From: DATJPY01 sp035506135
GTDB lineage: Bacteria > Myxococcota_A > UBA9160 > PR03
Direction: 5' to 3'
DNA: 9,791 nucleotides
Assembly (NCBI GenBank): GCA_035506135.1
Contig: DATJPY010000041.1
Coordinates: 1 to 9,791 of the forward strand
Positions 1-8,500 of the stretch are shown here, piece by piece; the stretch's first letter is position 1; the number at the start of each line of letters is the position of its first letter. Both the position numbers and the translations under genes were made by a program. Under the pieces are notes generated by a model. It was not told where the DNA came from, ran no database searches, and saw nothing but the letters and a program-made list of their open reading frames with translations.

Positions 1-1152
1 AAGCCGATCGCGCAGGGGCGCGCCGAGCTGGCGCGCACGGGCGCCCTCGTCCGGGCCGCGCTGCAGCGGGCGGCGGATCCCCTCGAGATTCCCTGCGGCA
101 AGCACTCGCAGGCGCGCTATCGACCGCTCGGCACCCTCGCCTTCGTCGCGCCGTGGAACAATCCGGTTGCGATCCCGGCCGGCAAGATCGTCCCCGCGCT
201 GCTCTTCGGGAACAGCGTCGTGATGAAGCCGGCACCGGCGGGGTCCGCCGTCGCGCTCTGGCTGGCGCGCTGCCTGCAGCAGGCGGGCCTTCCCGACGGC
301 GTCCTCAACGTGGTGCTCGGCGGCCGCGCGACGGCGGAGGCGCTCATGGCGGATCCCGCCGTCGACGCGGTCACGATCACGGGATCGCTCGCCGCGGGAT
401 ACGCAGCGGCGGAGGCCTGCGCGCGCCGCTGCATCCCGCTCCAGGCGGAGCTCGGAGGCAACAACGCCAGCATCGTGTGGGCGGACTGCGATCTGGACTC
501 TGCCGCCGCGCTCGTGGCCGAGGGCGCCTTCGGCTTCGCAGGCCAGCGCTGCACCGCGAACCGGCGCGCCATCGTCCAGGAGAACTGCCGCGACGCCTTC
601 CTCGACGCGCTGGGGGAGCGGGTCCGCGCGCTCGGCTGGGGCGACCCGCACCAGGCGTCGACCCAGGTCGGCCCGCTGGTCTCGGCCGCTGCGCGCGCGC
701 GCGTAGCCTCGCTCCTCGCGCGCGCGGTGCCGGTCGCGTCCCGCATCGCCGCACCGCATCTCGAGGTCGCGGCATCTCGCGAGACACCGCGCGGCGAGGC
801 CTTCCTCGCGCCCACGATCGTGTGCTGCGACGACCCCTCGGCCGAGATCGTGCAGCACGAGTCCTTCGGCCCCGTGCTGGTGGTGCAGCGGGCGCGCGAC
901 TTCGAGGAGGCGCTCGCGCTCTGCAACGGCGTGCCGCAGGGCCTGGTGGCATCGCTGTTCTCGCGGTCGGAGCCGCTGCGCCAGGCGTTCCTGCGACGGG
1001 CGCGCGCGGGGATCCTCAAGCTCGACCGCTCGACCGCCGACGCCGACGCCGAGGCGCCCTTCGGCGGCTGGAAGGCATCCGGCATCGGGCCGGCCGAGCA
1101 CGGCCCGAGCAACCGCGAGGCCTACACGAGGGTGCAGTCGGTGTATCGCTAG
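1..1152 (+). CDS. Aldehyde dehydrogenase (NAD(P)+-dependent), 5'-truncated by the window edge
   Basis: This reading frame is open from base 1 to the TAG at 1150-1152, giving 383 visible residues. ALDH proteins are usually about 450-500 aa, so roughly 90 N-terminal residues and the start lie outside. Visible motifs, numbered from the first visible codon: PWNNP at 51-55 with oxyanion-hole Asn53; MKPAP at 75-79 with the cofactor-binding Lys76; ELGG at 150-153 with general base Glu150; GQRCTA at 181-186 with nucleophile Cys184; and HESFGP at 286-291. All catalytic residues are present, so oxidation of an aldehyde to a carboxylate is expected. The GGNN and AGQRCT stretches recall the AstD/semialdehyde dehydrogenase branch, but the substrate cannot be read from this. 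The gene converges on the operon at 1157-4374 with only 4 bp between stop codons. It might supply a carboxylic acid for the nearby adenylation enzyme; that is inference. Confidence 0.93.
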   Translation, partial: KPIAQGRAELARTGALVRAALQRAADPLEIPCGKHSQARYRPLGTLAFVAPWNNPVAIPAGKIVPALLFGNSVVMKPAPAGSAVALWLARCLQQAGLPDGVLNVVLGGRATAEALMADPAVDAVTITGSLAAGYAAAEACARRCIPLQAELGGNNASIVWADCDLDSAAALVAEGAFGFAGQRCTANRRAIVQENCRDAFLDALGERVRALGWGDPHQASTQVGPLVSAAARARVASLLARAVPVASRIAAPHLEVAASRETPRGEAFLAPTIVCCDDPSAEIVQHESFGPVLVVQRARDFEEALALCNGVPQGLVASLFSRSEPLRQAFLRRARAGILKLDRSTADADAEAPFGGWKASGIGPAEHGPSNREAYTRVQSVYR

Positions 1153-1156
1153 CGGC

Positions 1157-2281
1157 TCAGAGCCCTTCGGGTTTGGCGAGGGCCTCGCAGACCAGCTCGC
1201 CCATCTCGCGACAGCCGACGACCCGGTGCCCGCTCGCCGCGAGATCGGCCGTCCGCCAGCCGGCCTCCCAGACGCGCGCGACCGCGCCCTCGATGCGCGC
1301 CGCGTCGCGCGCGAGGCCGAAGCTCTCCCGGAGCAGCATCGCGAGCGAGAAGATCTGACCGGCCGGGTTCGCGCGATCGGTGCCGGCGAGGTCGAGCGCC
1401 GCGCCGTGGTTGGTCTGATAGACGGCGGCGCCGTCCGCCGAGAAGTTCCCCGAGAAGGAGAGCGCGCGGCCGCCGACGAGCACGCCGCCGAGGTCGGCCA
1501 GCACGTCGCCGAAGAGGTTCGGCGCCACCACGACGTCGAGCTCACGGGCGTGCTGGATCAGCCGATAGGCTGCGAGGTCGACGTTGTCGAACGAGCACCG
1601 GACGCCGGCGGCGCGCGCGGCGGCCACCCCGCAGTCGCGCCAGAGCTCGCTCACGCTCGGCAGCCCACCATCCTTCACGACCACGAGCAGCTCGCCGCGG
1701 CGCGCGGCGGCGATGCGGGCCGCGACGTCGGCGATCCGGCGGACCTGCTCCTCCGAGTAGGCGAACCAATGGACGGCGCGCCGTCCCGCCGCGGAGGACT
1801 CGAACCCCCACTCGCCCTGGTAGATCCCGGCGCTGCCCTCGCGGACCAGGACGATGTCGACGCCTTCGAGCGTCTCGCGCTTCAGCCGGTGCGCCGCGAC
1901 GAGCGGCTCGCTCACCCAGAGCGGAACGATCTTGCAAAAGAGGTCGAAGCGCCGGCGGAGCTCGTACACGAAGCGGCCGCCGCCCGCGCCGGAGAGGATC
2001 GCGCCGCCGGCGGCGAAGATCCCGCTGCAGAAGGCCTCGAGCTCCGCCGGGAGCGGCGTCCCGCTGCGAGCCTCGGCCTCGAGGCCGATCGCTCCGCCCC
2101 TGCGGATCTCGAAGCGCCGCGCCCCGTCGTCGCCGAGGGCGGAGAGCACCTGGAGCGACGCGCGCACCACCTCGGGCCCGACTCCTTCGCCCTCGAGAAC
2201 GCCGATCAGGAAGGGCGGCCCGCCCGCGCGCGCGGGGGGCTCGGTCGGGATCAGGTCGCTCAGTCGCAGGTCGTCAGGCAT
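1157..2281 (-). CDS. Isocitrate/isopropylmalate dehydrogenase-family oxidoreductase
   Basis: This 374-aa protein belongs to the beta-decarboxylating 2-hydroxyacid dehydrogenase family (LeuB, Icd, malate/tartrate dehydrogenases), which oxidises and usually decarboxylates a malate-type substrate with NAD(P)+. Compared by hand with Thermus LeuB, these residues are kept: Arg109, Arg147 (VREGSAGIY), Tyr154, Lys203 (VVKDGG), and the metal ligands Asp235, Asp259 and Asp263 (NLFGDVLAD). Asp297 in HGAALDLAG matches the residue that favours NAD+ over NADP+. The second substrate Arg (LeuB Arg104) is Val119 here, so the substrate probably differs from isopropylmalate. The start is ATG 2279-2281. The frame is open further upstream to 2488, but that part is antisense-like low-complexity sequence lying over the ATPase gene. 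The chosen start overlaps the ATPase stop by 8 bp (ATGCCTGA), which implies translational coupling; its own Shine-Dalgarno is weak. It is the last gene of the transporter operon. Family assignment is firm; the reaction is not known. Confidence 0.9.
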   Translation of the reverse strand: MPDDLRLSDLIPTEPPARAGGPPFLIGVLEGEGVGPEVVRASLQVLSALGDDGARRFEIRRGGAIGLEAEARSGTPLPAELEAFCSGIFAAGGAILSGAGGGRFVYELRRRFDLFCKIVPLWVSEPLVAAHRLKRETLEGVDIVLVREGSAGIYQGEWGFESSAAGRRAVHWFAYSEEQVRRIADVAARIAAARRGELLVVVKDGGLPSVSELWRDCGVAAARAAGVRCSFDNVDLAAYRLIQHARELDVVVAPNLFGDVLADLGGVLVGGRALSFSGNFSADGAAVYQTNHGAALDLAGTDRANPAGQIFSLAMLLRESFGLARDAARIEGAVARVWEAGWRTADLAASGHRVVGCREMGELVCEALAKPEGL

Positions 2282-3470
2282 CGCCGCCCAGCCGCGTCGG
2301 CGGCTCGAAGCGCGGCTCGAGGTCGACCAGGCCGCGGAAGTCGTGCTCGTCGCGCACCCGGAAGGTGCCGTGCAGCGCGGGCGACACGTCGCGCTGTCGC
2401 TCGGTGTCAGAGACGCAGGCCTCCACCAGATAGGTGCCGCCCGCCAGATGGGCCGCGAGCGCGAGGCGCAGCTCGAAGCGCCCCGCATCCGGCAGCTTCA
2501 CCGCCGCGCGGCGCGACCGGATCGAGAAGAGCGGCTCCGCCGACGCGACGCGCCGTACGCGCACCACCAGCGTGTGGGCCTCGGGGAGCGGTCCTGCCGC
2601 GACCGCCTCGATGCGGACGCGCACCCCACCGCCCGGCGCGACCGGCAGGTCCGGCTCGACCTCGAGCCGCTCGAGCCGCAGTGCGCCGCCGCCCGGCGCC
2701 TGCGCCTCGAGTCCCTCGGAGACGTACTGGGCGATGCACTCCGCCGCGGTGCCCGCGCGCGCGACGCGGCCGTGCTCGATCAGGATCGCGTGCGCGCACA
2801 GCGCCGCCACGCGATCGAGCTGGTGCGACGCGATCACCACCGGGATGTCGCGCTTCGCGATCTCCTCGAGGCGCTGGAACGCCTTGTGCTGGAAGGCGCG
2901 ATCTCCGACCGCGAGCACCTCGTCGATGATCAGCACCTCGGGGTCGAGGTGCGACGCGATCGCGAAGCCGAGCCGCGCCTTCATGCCGCTCGAGTAGCGC
3001 TTCACCTGCGTGTCGATGAACTCCGAGAGCTCGGCGAACTCGACGATGCGATCGAAGCTGTGCGCGATCTCGGCCCGCTTCATGCCGATGATCGCGCCCT
3101 GCAGGTAGACGTTCTCGCGCCCGCTGAGATCGGGGTGGAAGCCGGCGGCGAGCTCGATCAGCGCGCGCACGCGGCCGCGCACCAGCGCTCGTCCCCGGTT
3201 CGGGCGCAGGATGCCGGTCAGGAGCTTGAGGATCGTCGACTTGCCCGCGCCGTTCGGCCCGATGATGCCGAAGGCGCGGCCCGGCTCGACGCGGAACGAG
3301 ACGTCGCGCAGCGCCCAGAACTCGTCGGGCCCGAGCTCGTCGGCCGACTGCCGGCGGCGGTCGAAGCGCGAGCGCACCAGCGCCGGGAGCAGGTCGCGCA
3401 GGCTGTCGTGGCGCACGCCGCGGCGGAACCGCTTCCAGACGCCATCGAACTCGACCCGGGGCTCGGGCAT
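2274..3470 (-). CDS. Polysaccharide ABC exporter ATPase, Wzt/TagH-like, with C-terminal Wzt-type domain
   Basis: This 398-aa protein is the cytoplasmic ATPase of an ABC exporter that moves a completed lipid-linked glycan across the inner membrane. The nucleotide-binding domain spans about residues 5-250: Walker A GPNGAGKST at 71-79, signature YSSGMKAR at 159-166, Walker B VLIIDEVLAVGD at 179-190, and H-loop His216 in IASHQ. The AAGFHPDLSGREN stretch at 108-120 is typical of O-antigen/teichoic-acid exporters. Residues ~260-398 form an extra beta-rich segment resembling the Wzt C-terminal domain, which in known systems recognises the modified end of the O-polysaccharide before export. This suggests a chain with a terminal modification. 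The start is ATG 3468-3470, 10 bp after the permease stop, with a Shine-Dalgarno overlapping that stop. Its own stop overlaps the dehydrogenase start. The function call is strong; the exact polymer is unknown. Confidence 0.95.
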   Translation of the reverse strand: MPEPRVEFDGVWKRFRRGVRHDSLRDLLPALVRSRFDRRRQSADELGPDEFWALRDVSFRVEPGRAFGIIGPNGAGKSTILKLLTGILRPNRGRALVRGRVRALIELAAGFHPDLSGRENVYLQGAIIGMKRAEIAHSFDRIVEFAELSEFIDTQVKRYSSGMKARLGFAIASHLDPEVLIIDEVLAVGDRAFQHKAFQRLEEIAKRDIPVVIASHQLDRVAALCAHAILIEHGRVARAGTAAECIAQYVSEGLEAQAPGGGALRLERLEVEPDLPVAPGGGVRVRIEAVAAGPLPEAHTLVVRVRRVASAEPLFSIRSRRAAVKLPDAGRFELRLALAAHLAGGTYLVEACVSDTERQRDVSPALHGTFRVRDEHDFRGLVDLEPRFEPPTRLGGDA

Positions 3471-3475
3471 CCGCG

Positions 3476-3482
3476 CTTCCTC
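3476..3482 (-). promoter_or_regulatory. Shine-Dalgarno of the ATPase gene, overlapping the permease stop
   Basis: On the minus strand GAGGAAG lies 5 nt ahead of the ATPase ATG (3468-3470) and shares bases with the permease TGA (3481-3483). Ribosomes finishing the permease are thus placed over the next start, which supports coupled, near-equal synthesis of the two transporter subunits. Confidence 0.75.
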
Positions 3483-4374
3483 AGACGTACTCGGCGAACA
3501 GGTGCTCGAGGCGGCGGAACCAGAGACAGCTCGCGAGGAACGCCCCGCAGGAGAGGGTCGTCGCGTAGACCAGATACCACGGGGTCCACACCTCGAAGGG
3601 GTTGCCCCTCGCGTCGGGGATCCAGAGCGGGCGCGCGAGATCGTGCCCCTGCACCAGGCACAGGCGCAGCCCCTCGAGCAGCGGCGAGAGCGGGTTCAGC
3701 ATCAGGAGCCGCGCGGCGCGGGCGCCGAGCATCTGCGGCTCGAAGAACACCGGCGTGAAGAAGATCCCGAAGGTCAGCAGCACCTGCACGATGTGCTTCA
3801 CGTCGCGGAAGAACAAGTTGGCGCAGGCGAGGAAGACCGCGGCGGCACAGGTGAGCAGGAACGACAGCGCGACCAGGAGAGGCGCCCAGAGAATCGACGC
3901 TCCAGGCCACGCGAAGAGGGCGATGCCAGCGCCCAGCGCGACCGCCCCGATCGCCGTGTCGAACGCCTGGGTGAGCGTCGCGGAGAGGGGCAGAACCAGG
4001 CGCGGGAAGGCGACCTTGGTCACGAGCTCCAGGTTCGCGGTCAGGCTCGCCATCGCGAAGCCGATCGACCCCACGAAGAACGACCAGGGCAGCGCCTTGA
4101 CCGAGAGCCCCAGCAGCGTCGCGGACTCGAGCCGGGTGCCGGTCATGTAGGCCATGCCGTAGCGCACGAGGGAGCCGGCGCCGAGGACGAGCAGCGGCGT
4201 GAGCAGCGCCCACGCGAACCCCATCACCGCCTGCGTGTAGCGGATGCGGACGTCGCGGAGCGTGAGCTGCGCCAGGAGCTCGCGGGCGCCCCAGACCTCG
4301 CGGGCGAGCTCGGCGAGCTCCCCTGCAATCGACCGCTCCGCGTCGGGGGCGCTCGCCTCCATCGCTGCGATCAT
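3481..4374 (-). CDS. Polysaccharide ABC exporter permease, ABC-2 type (Wzm/TagG-like)
   Basis: This 297-aa integral membrane protein is the channel-forming half of the glycan exporter encoded with the next gene. After a ~30-residue cytoplasmic start comes the family-typical amphipathic lead-in LLAQLTLRDVRIRYTQ (33-48), then about six hydrophobic segments near 50-72, 96-115, 135-155, 161-186, 195-211 and 265-286. NLFFRDVKHI at 186-195 is the conserved cytoplasmic coupling segment, and LNPLSPLLEGLR at 226-237 is the characteristic loop of ABC-2 polysaccharide permeases. Length and topology match the usual ~260-300 aa. It is the first gene of the leftward operon. Two ATG starts are possible, at 4372-4374 and 4360-4362; neither has a clear Shine-Dalgarno, so the N terminus may be 4 residues shorter. 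The exported polymer (O-antigen, capsule or other) cannot be told from sequence. Confidence 0.94.
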   Translation of the reverse strand: MIAAMEASAPDAERSIAGELAELAREVWGARELLAQLTLRDVRIRYTQAVMGFAWALLTPLLVLGAGSLVRYGMAYMTGTRLESATLLGLSVKALPWSFFVGSIGFAMASLTANLELVTKVAFPRLVLPLSATLTQAFDTAIGAVALGAGIALFAWPGASILWAPLLVALSFLLTCAAAVFLACANLFFRDVKHIVQVLLTFGIFFTPVFFEPQMLGARAARLLMLNPLSPLLEGLRLCLVQGHDLARPLWIPDARGNPFEVWTPWYLVYATTLSCGAFLASCLWFRRLEHLFAEYV

Positions 4375-4493
4375 ATCCCAGGCGCAGGGGGCGAGCCCCG
4401 ATTCTTGCAGAAACGGGTTGTCGACCGGCCCTCGATGTCGGAGGATGGCAGCCGGCTCTGCGAGCGGCTACGGCATCACCGCCGGGAGGAAGG
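4375..4493. promoter_or_regulatory. Divergent intergenic region between exporter operon and glycosyltransferase gene
   Basis: These 119 bp separate two divergent transcription units and must hold any promoter for each. A slightly AT-richer pocket lies near 4410-4432. I see no convincing -35/-10 pair on either strand, only partial TTGACA-like hexamers. The rightward gene has a strong Shine-Dalgarno at the region's end (GGAGG, 4485-4489). The regulatory role is inferred from gene arrangement. Confidence 0.4.
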
Positions 4494-5546
4494 ATGAGCG
4501 GGGGTCGGCACTGGCTCGCGCAGCACGCGCCGCCGTTCCTCGTGCGCCTCGTGCGATCGGAGCGGCGCTGGCGGCGAGCGACTCTCGGCTCACTCGGGAC
4601 GCCCCGCCTCGGCGTATTGGCGCAGTACTCCCCGCGACCCTGGCGCCTCGCGTGGCCGACCCGGCCCGAGCGCGCGCTGGAAGCGCCGCCCCGGATCTCC
4701 CTCGTCACCCCCTCTTTCAATCAGGGGCGATTCCTCGAGCGCACGATCCGCAGCGTGCTCGACCAGGGCTATCCGAATCTCGACTACGGGGTGCAGGACG
4801 GCGGCTCCACCGACGAGAGTGTCGCGGTGCTCGAGCGCTACGCGAGCCGGCTCGACCGCTGGAGCTCGGAGCCGGACGCCGGACAGGCGCAGGCGATCAA
4901 TCGGGGCTTCGAGCGCGCCAGCGGCGAGATCATGGGCTGGCTCAACTCCGACGACCTCCTGCTGCCCGGAGCGCTCGCGTGCGTCGCGCGCTTCTTCCGC
5001 CGACATCCGGACGTCGACGTGATCTACGGCCACCGGCTGCTCATCGACGAGGACGACCTCGAGATCGGACGCTGGGTGATGCCGCCGCACTGCGACGAAG
5101 CGCTGGTCTGGGCCGACTTCGTGCCGCAGGAGACGCTGTTCTGGCGGCGCACGGCGTGGGAGGCGGTGGGCGCGAAGCTGGACGAGAGCTTCCAGTTCGC
5201 GCTCGACTGGGATCTGCTCCTGCGCCTGCGGAGCGCCGGGGCGCGCTTCGCACGGGTGCCGAGATTCCTCGCCGCGTTCCGCGTGCATCCGAGGCAGAAG
5301 ACGTCCTCGGAGCTGACCGGTCGCGGAGGTGAGGAGATCGAACGCCTGCAGCGCCGCCTCCACGGGCGCGTGCTCTCGCAGGAGGAGCTCTCCCGCGCGT
5401 TGCGCGGCTACCTGTTCCGCCACCTGCTCCACCACCATCTCGAGGATTTGCGCGCGGCGGCCGCCCGGCGCTGGCCTCAGGCGGCCAACAGCGCTCCGAG
5501 GCGCTCGTCGGGGCGGGAGGCCATCGCGCCGAGCAGGCGGATGTAG
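4494..5546 (+). CDS. Family 2 (GT2) glycosyltransferase
   Basis: This 350-aa protein is predicted to transfer a sugar from a nucleotide-sugar donor onto a growing glycan at the cytoplasmic face. The GT-A fold starts near residue 67: RISLVTPSFNQG (67-78) is the classic GT2 opening, DGGSTDES at 102-109 is the nucleotide-binding loop, GWLNSDD at 148-154 carries the DxD-like metal/donor motif (Asp153, Asp154), and ALDWDLLLRL at 236-245 sits where the catalytic-base region of GT2 enzymes falls. It has no transmembrane segment. The first ~60 residues are Arg-rich and not recognised. The start ATG has a strong Shine-Dalgarno (GGAGG at 4485-4489, 4 nt spacing). The last ~23 codons are antisense to the 3' end of the NRPS gene. 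Neighbouring exporter genes make a role in surface-polysaccharide assembly likely; linkage and donor are unknown. Confidence 0.93.
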   Translation: MSGGRHWLAQHAPPFLVRLVRSERRWRRATLGSLGTPRLGVLAQYSPRPWRLAWPTRPERALEAPPRISLVTPSFNQGRFLERTIRSVLDQGYPNLDYGVQDGGSTDESVAVLERYASRLDRWSSEPDAGQAQAINRGFERASGEIMGWLNSDDLLLPGALACVARFFRRHPDVDVIYGHRLLIDEDDLEIGRWVMPPHCDEALVWADFVPQETLFWRRTAWEAVGAKLDESFQFALDWDLLLRLRSAGARFARVPRFLAAFRVHPRQKTSSELTGRGGEEIERLQRRLHGRVLSQEELSRALRGYLFRHLLHHHLEDLRAAAARRWPQAANSAPRRSSGREAIAPSRRM

Positions 5547-8500
5547 CGCTCGGTGAAGCGGCGCACGCCGGCCGGTTCGTAGAGGCTCGCGTCGAAGAGC
5601 ACCCGCGAGCGGCGCTCCTCATCGTGGCGGTCGAAGATCAGCGTGAATCCCCAGGGCATGACGTCGAAGCGGCGCTCGAGCCAGCGGAGCTCGCAGCCCC
5701 CGAAGCGCAGCGGCGCGCTCTGGTCCGCCACCGAGAAGATCGCGCGGATCTCGGGGGGGACCTTGCCGCGCGCCCGCAGCTCCGCGCAGAGCGACTCGTA
5801 GGGAAGGTGGGCGTGCGCCTGGGCCTCGCCCACGGCCCTTCGCACCGCGGAGAGCCAGTCGCGGAGCGCGAGCGAGGGGTCGAAGCGCAGCCGCAGGGTC
5901 ACGAGGTTGACGAAGAAGCCGAGCATGCTCTGCGTCTCGACGCGGCTTCGATGCGTCGCGTACGTGCCGAGGACGACGTCCGGCGTGCGCGCCTCCGCGG
6001 CCAGCAGCGCGGCGAAGGCACCCAGGCGGATCGCGAAGTACGTGAGCCCCTCGCGGCGCGCGAGCCGGTCGAGCGCGCGCGAAGTCGGCGCGTCGGGGCC
6101 CCAGCGGAGGACCCCCTCGCTTGCCTCCGCGGCGGCGGGACGAGGGCGCGAGAACGGGAGGCTCGGCGCGGCGGCGCCGGCGAGCTGCTTCTCCCACCAT
6201 GCGACGGCCTCGCCGTGGAGCGCGCCACCGGGGGCGAAGGTGCTCCGCTGCCAGGCCGCGTAGTCGCCGTATTGGAGCGGCGCCCGCTCGGCCAGCGGCG
6301 GCGGCTCGCCGCGCTGGCGCGTGTCGTAGAGCTGCACCAGCTCGCGCAGGTAGAGGCGGAAGGACAGCGCATCCGACACGATGTGATGGAAGACGCGCAC
6401 GAGCCGGTGCTCGCCGTCGCGCATCCGCACCAGCGCGAGCCGCACCAGCGGGCCCTTCGCGAGGTCGAACGGCCGGCGTGCCTCGTCGCTCAGGATGCGA
6501 CCGGCCGTCTCCTCGGCGTCCGCCGTGCCGGCCAGATCGACGAGCGGCAGCACGACCGGCTCGGCGGGATGGACGACCTGTGCCGGCCGCCCCTCGACCT
6601 CCTCGAAGGTGGTGCGCAGGATCTCGTGCCGGCGCGCCAGGAAGTCCATGCTCTCGCGCAGGAGGCCGACGTCGAGCGGGCCGGTGATGCCATAGCTGCA
6701 CGCCATCGTGTAGCCCGCCGAGCCCTCCGCGCTCCGGCAGTGCGACCACGTCCGCTCCTGCTCGAAGGACAGCGGGAGCGGGCGGTCGCGGGGGGCAATC
6801 TGGATGCGCGGCGCGCTCCCGGTCTCGCCGGCCGCGAGGAGGCGATCGACCGCGGCGGCCAGCTCGCGCAGGGTCGGATGCTCGGAGAAGAGCGGGAGAT
6901 CGAGCTCGACGCCGACCGCGGCGTGGACGCGCGCCGCGATGACCGCCGCGCCGAGCGAGTCGCCGCCGAGCGCGAAGAAGTCCTCCTCCGGTCCCACCGC
7001 GTCGCGCCCGAAGAGGTCGCTCCAGAGCCCCGCGAGCAGCGCTTCGCTCTCGGTCGCCGGCTCCTCGGGCGTGTGCTCCAGCGCAGCGGGTCCGAGGTCG
7101 AGCGCGCGCAGCCGCTCGCGGTCGATCTTGCCGTGCGCGTTGAGCGGCAGCTCGTCCAGGACGACGAAGGTGGCGGGCACCATGTGCGACGGAACGGCGG
7201 CGCGCAACGCGCGCCGGATTGCCTCTCCGTCTCGTGCGCGGCCTGCGCGGAGCACCAGAAAGGCGACCAGCCGCGCGTCGCCGTCCGGCCCCGGCCGCGC
7301 GCAGACGGCGGCGCGCTCGACGTCCGGGAGCCGCGCCAGCGCGTCTTCGACCTCGGAGAGCTCGACCCGGTAGCCGCGGACCTTCACCTGCGCATCGCGG
7401 CGTCCGGCGAAGATCAGCGCGCCGTCGGGACCTCGGCGCGCCAGGTCGCCGGTTCGGAAGAATCGCATGCCGCCCGGCCCTTCGGAGAAGCGGCTCGCGG
7501 TGAGCGCGTCGTCGCGCCAGTAGCCGGCGGACAGGTAGCGGCTCCCGACCATGATCTCTCCCACCGCGCCGGGCGGCACGTCCCCGAGATCCTCGCCCAC
7601 GATGCGGATCTCGATTCCGGGTGCGGGACGTCCCGCCGGCAGGCGGTCGTCCGACACGAGATCGCGTCGGTGGAGCCGATGCTGGGCGATGTTGCCGGTC
7701 TCCGACGACGAGAGCGTGTTGAGCAGGAGGCATCCGTCGGAGAAGTGCCGTTGGAAGGCCGCGAAGTCGGCAGCCGTCGCCACCTCCGAGGCGAGGCGCA
7801 CCACGCGCACCGCGGGGAAGCGCTGCTCCGGCCCCAGCGTCCGCGCGAAGTGGCGGAACAGCGATGCCGCCGCGATGAAGACGGTGATCCCGCGCTCGAC
7901 CATCCAGTCGGCGAGGCCGGTGACGCCGCGCTCCGCCGCCGGGAACGGGCAGAGGCGCGCGCCGGCGAGCAGCGCACACCAGATCGTGCTGAGCCCCTGG
8001 CCGCCGCTCGGCGACCCCAGCAGGACGACGCGATCCTCGGCGCGGAGCCCCATGCCGCTCGAGAGCCGGTGCACGTTGTGCAGGATCCCGCGATGCGTCT
8101 GCACCACGCCCTTCGGGCGGCCCGTCGAGCCGGAGGTGAAGAGCAGCCACGCCATCCGGTCGGGAGCGATCGCGAGGCCCGGGTCGCGAGTGGGTGCGTC
8201 GGCGCACTCCTCGATGGAGACCACGCGGAGCGAGCGCGGCGCCACGCGCTCGGCGAGCTCCCGGTTCGAAGCGTCGGTCACGATCGCGGCCGGCTCCGCG
8301 AGCTCGAGGACCTGGCGGAGACGCGCGGGCGGCTCGGTCGGATTGAGCACCGTCACGACGCGGCCCGCCTTCAGGACTCCGAGGCTCGCGCCGACGAGCG
8401 GCCCGTCGTGCCGCAGGAGCAGCGCGACGCGGTCCTCCGCTGCGCCGCCGAGTGACAGCAGGCGGTGCGCGAGCCGGTTCGCGGCTGCGTTCAGCTCGGC

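Noticed and set aside
1153..1156. A terminator between the convergent aldehyde dehydrogenase and dehydrogenase genes
   Set aside because: Only 4 bp separate the stop codons, and I see no GC-rich hairpin followed by a T-run on either strand around them.
153..1358. A 401-codon plus-strand frame overlapping the aldehyde dehydrogenase
   Set aside because: It is an out-of-frame, Arg/Gly-rich shadow; the frame beginning at base 1 carries every aldehyde dehydrogenase motif.
2282..2488. An upstream extension of the dehydrogenase start to 2488
   Set aside because: The extra 69 codons lie inside the ATPase coding region and give Ser/Arg-rich sequence unlike the family. The ATG at 2281 gives a normal-length protein with a coupling overlap.
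1226..3758. Long plus-strand open frames opposite the dehydrogenase and ATPase genes (567 and 634 codons)
   Set aside because: These are antisense shadows rich in Arg, Ala and Pro without motifs; the minus strand carries well-conserved family proteins across the same bases.
5624..8455. A 943-codon open frame on the plus strand opposite the NRPS gene
   Set aside because: It is antisense to a protein with clear A, PCP and C motifs in order. The predicted sequence is low-complexity Arg/Glu/Ala-rich, as expected from the non-coding strand of GC-rich DNA, and has no recognisable domain.
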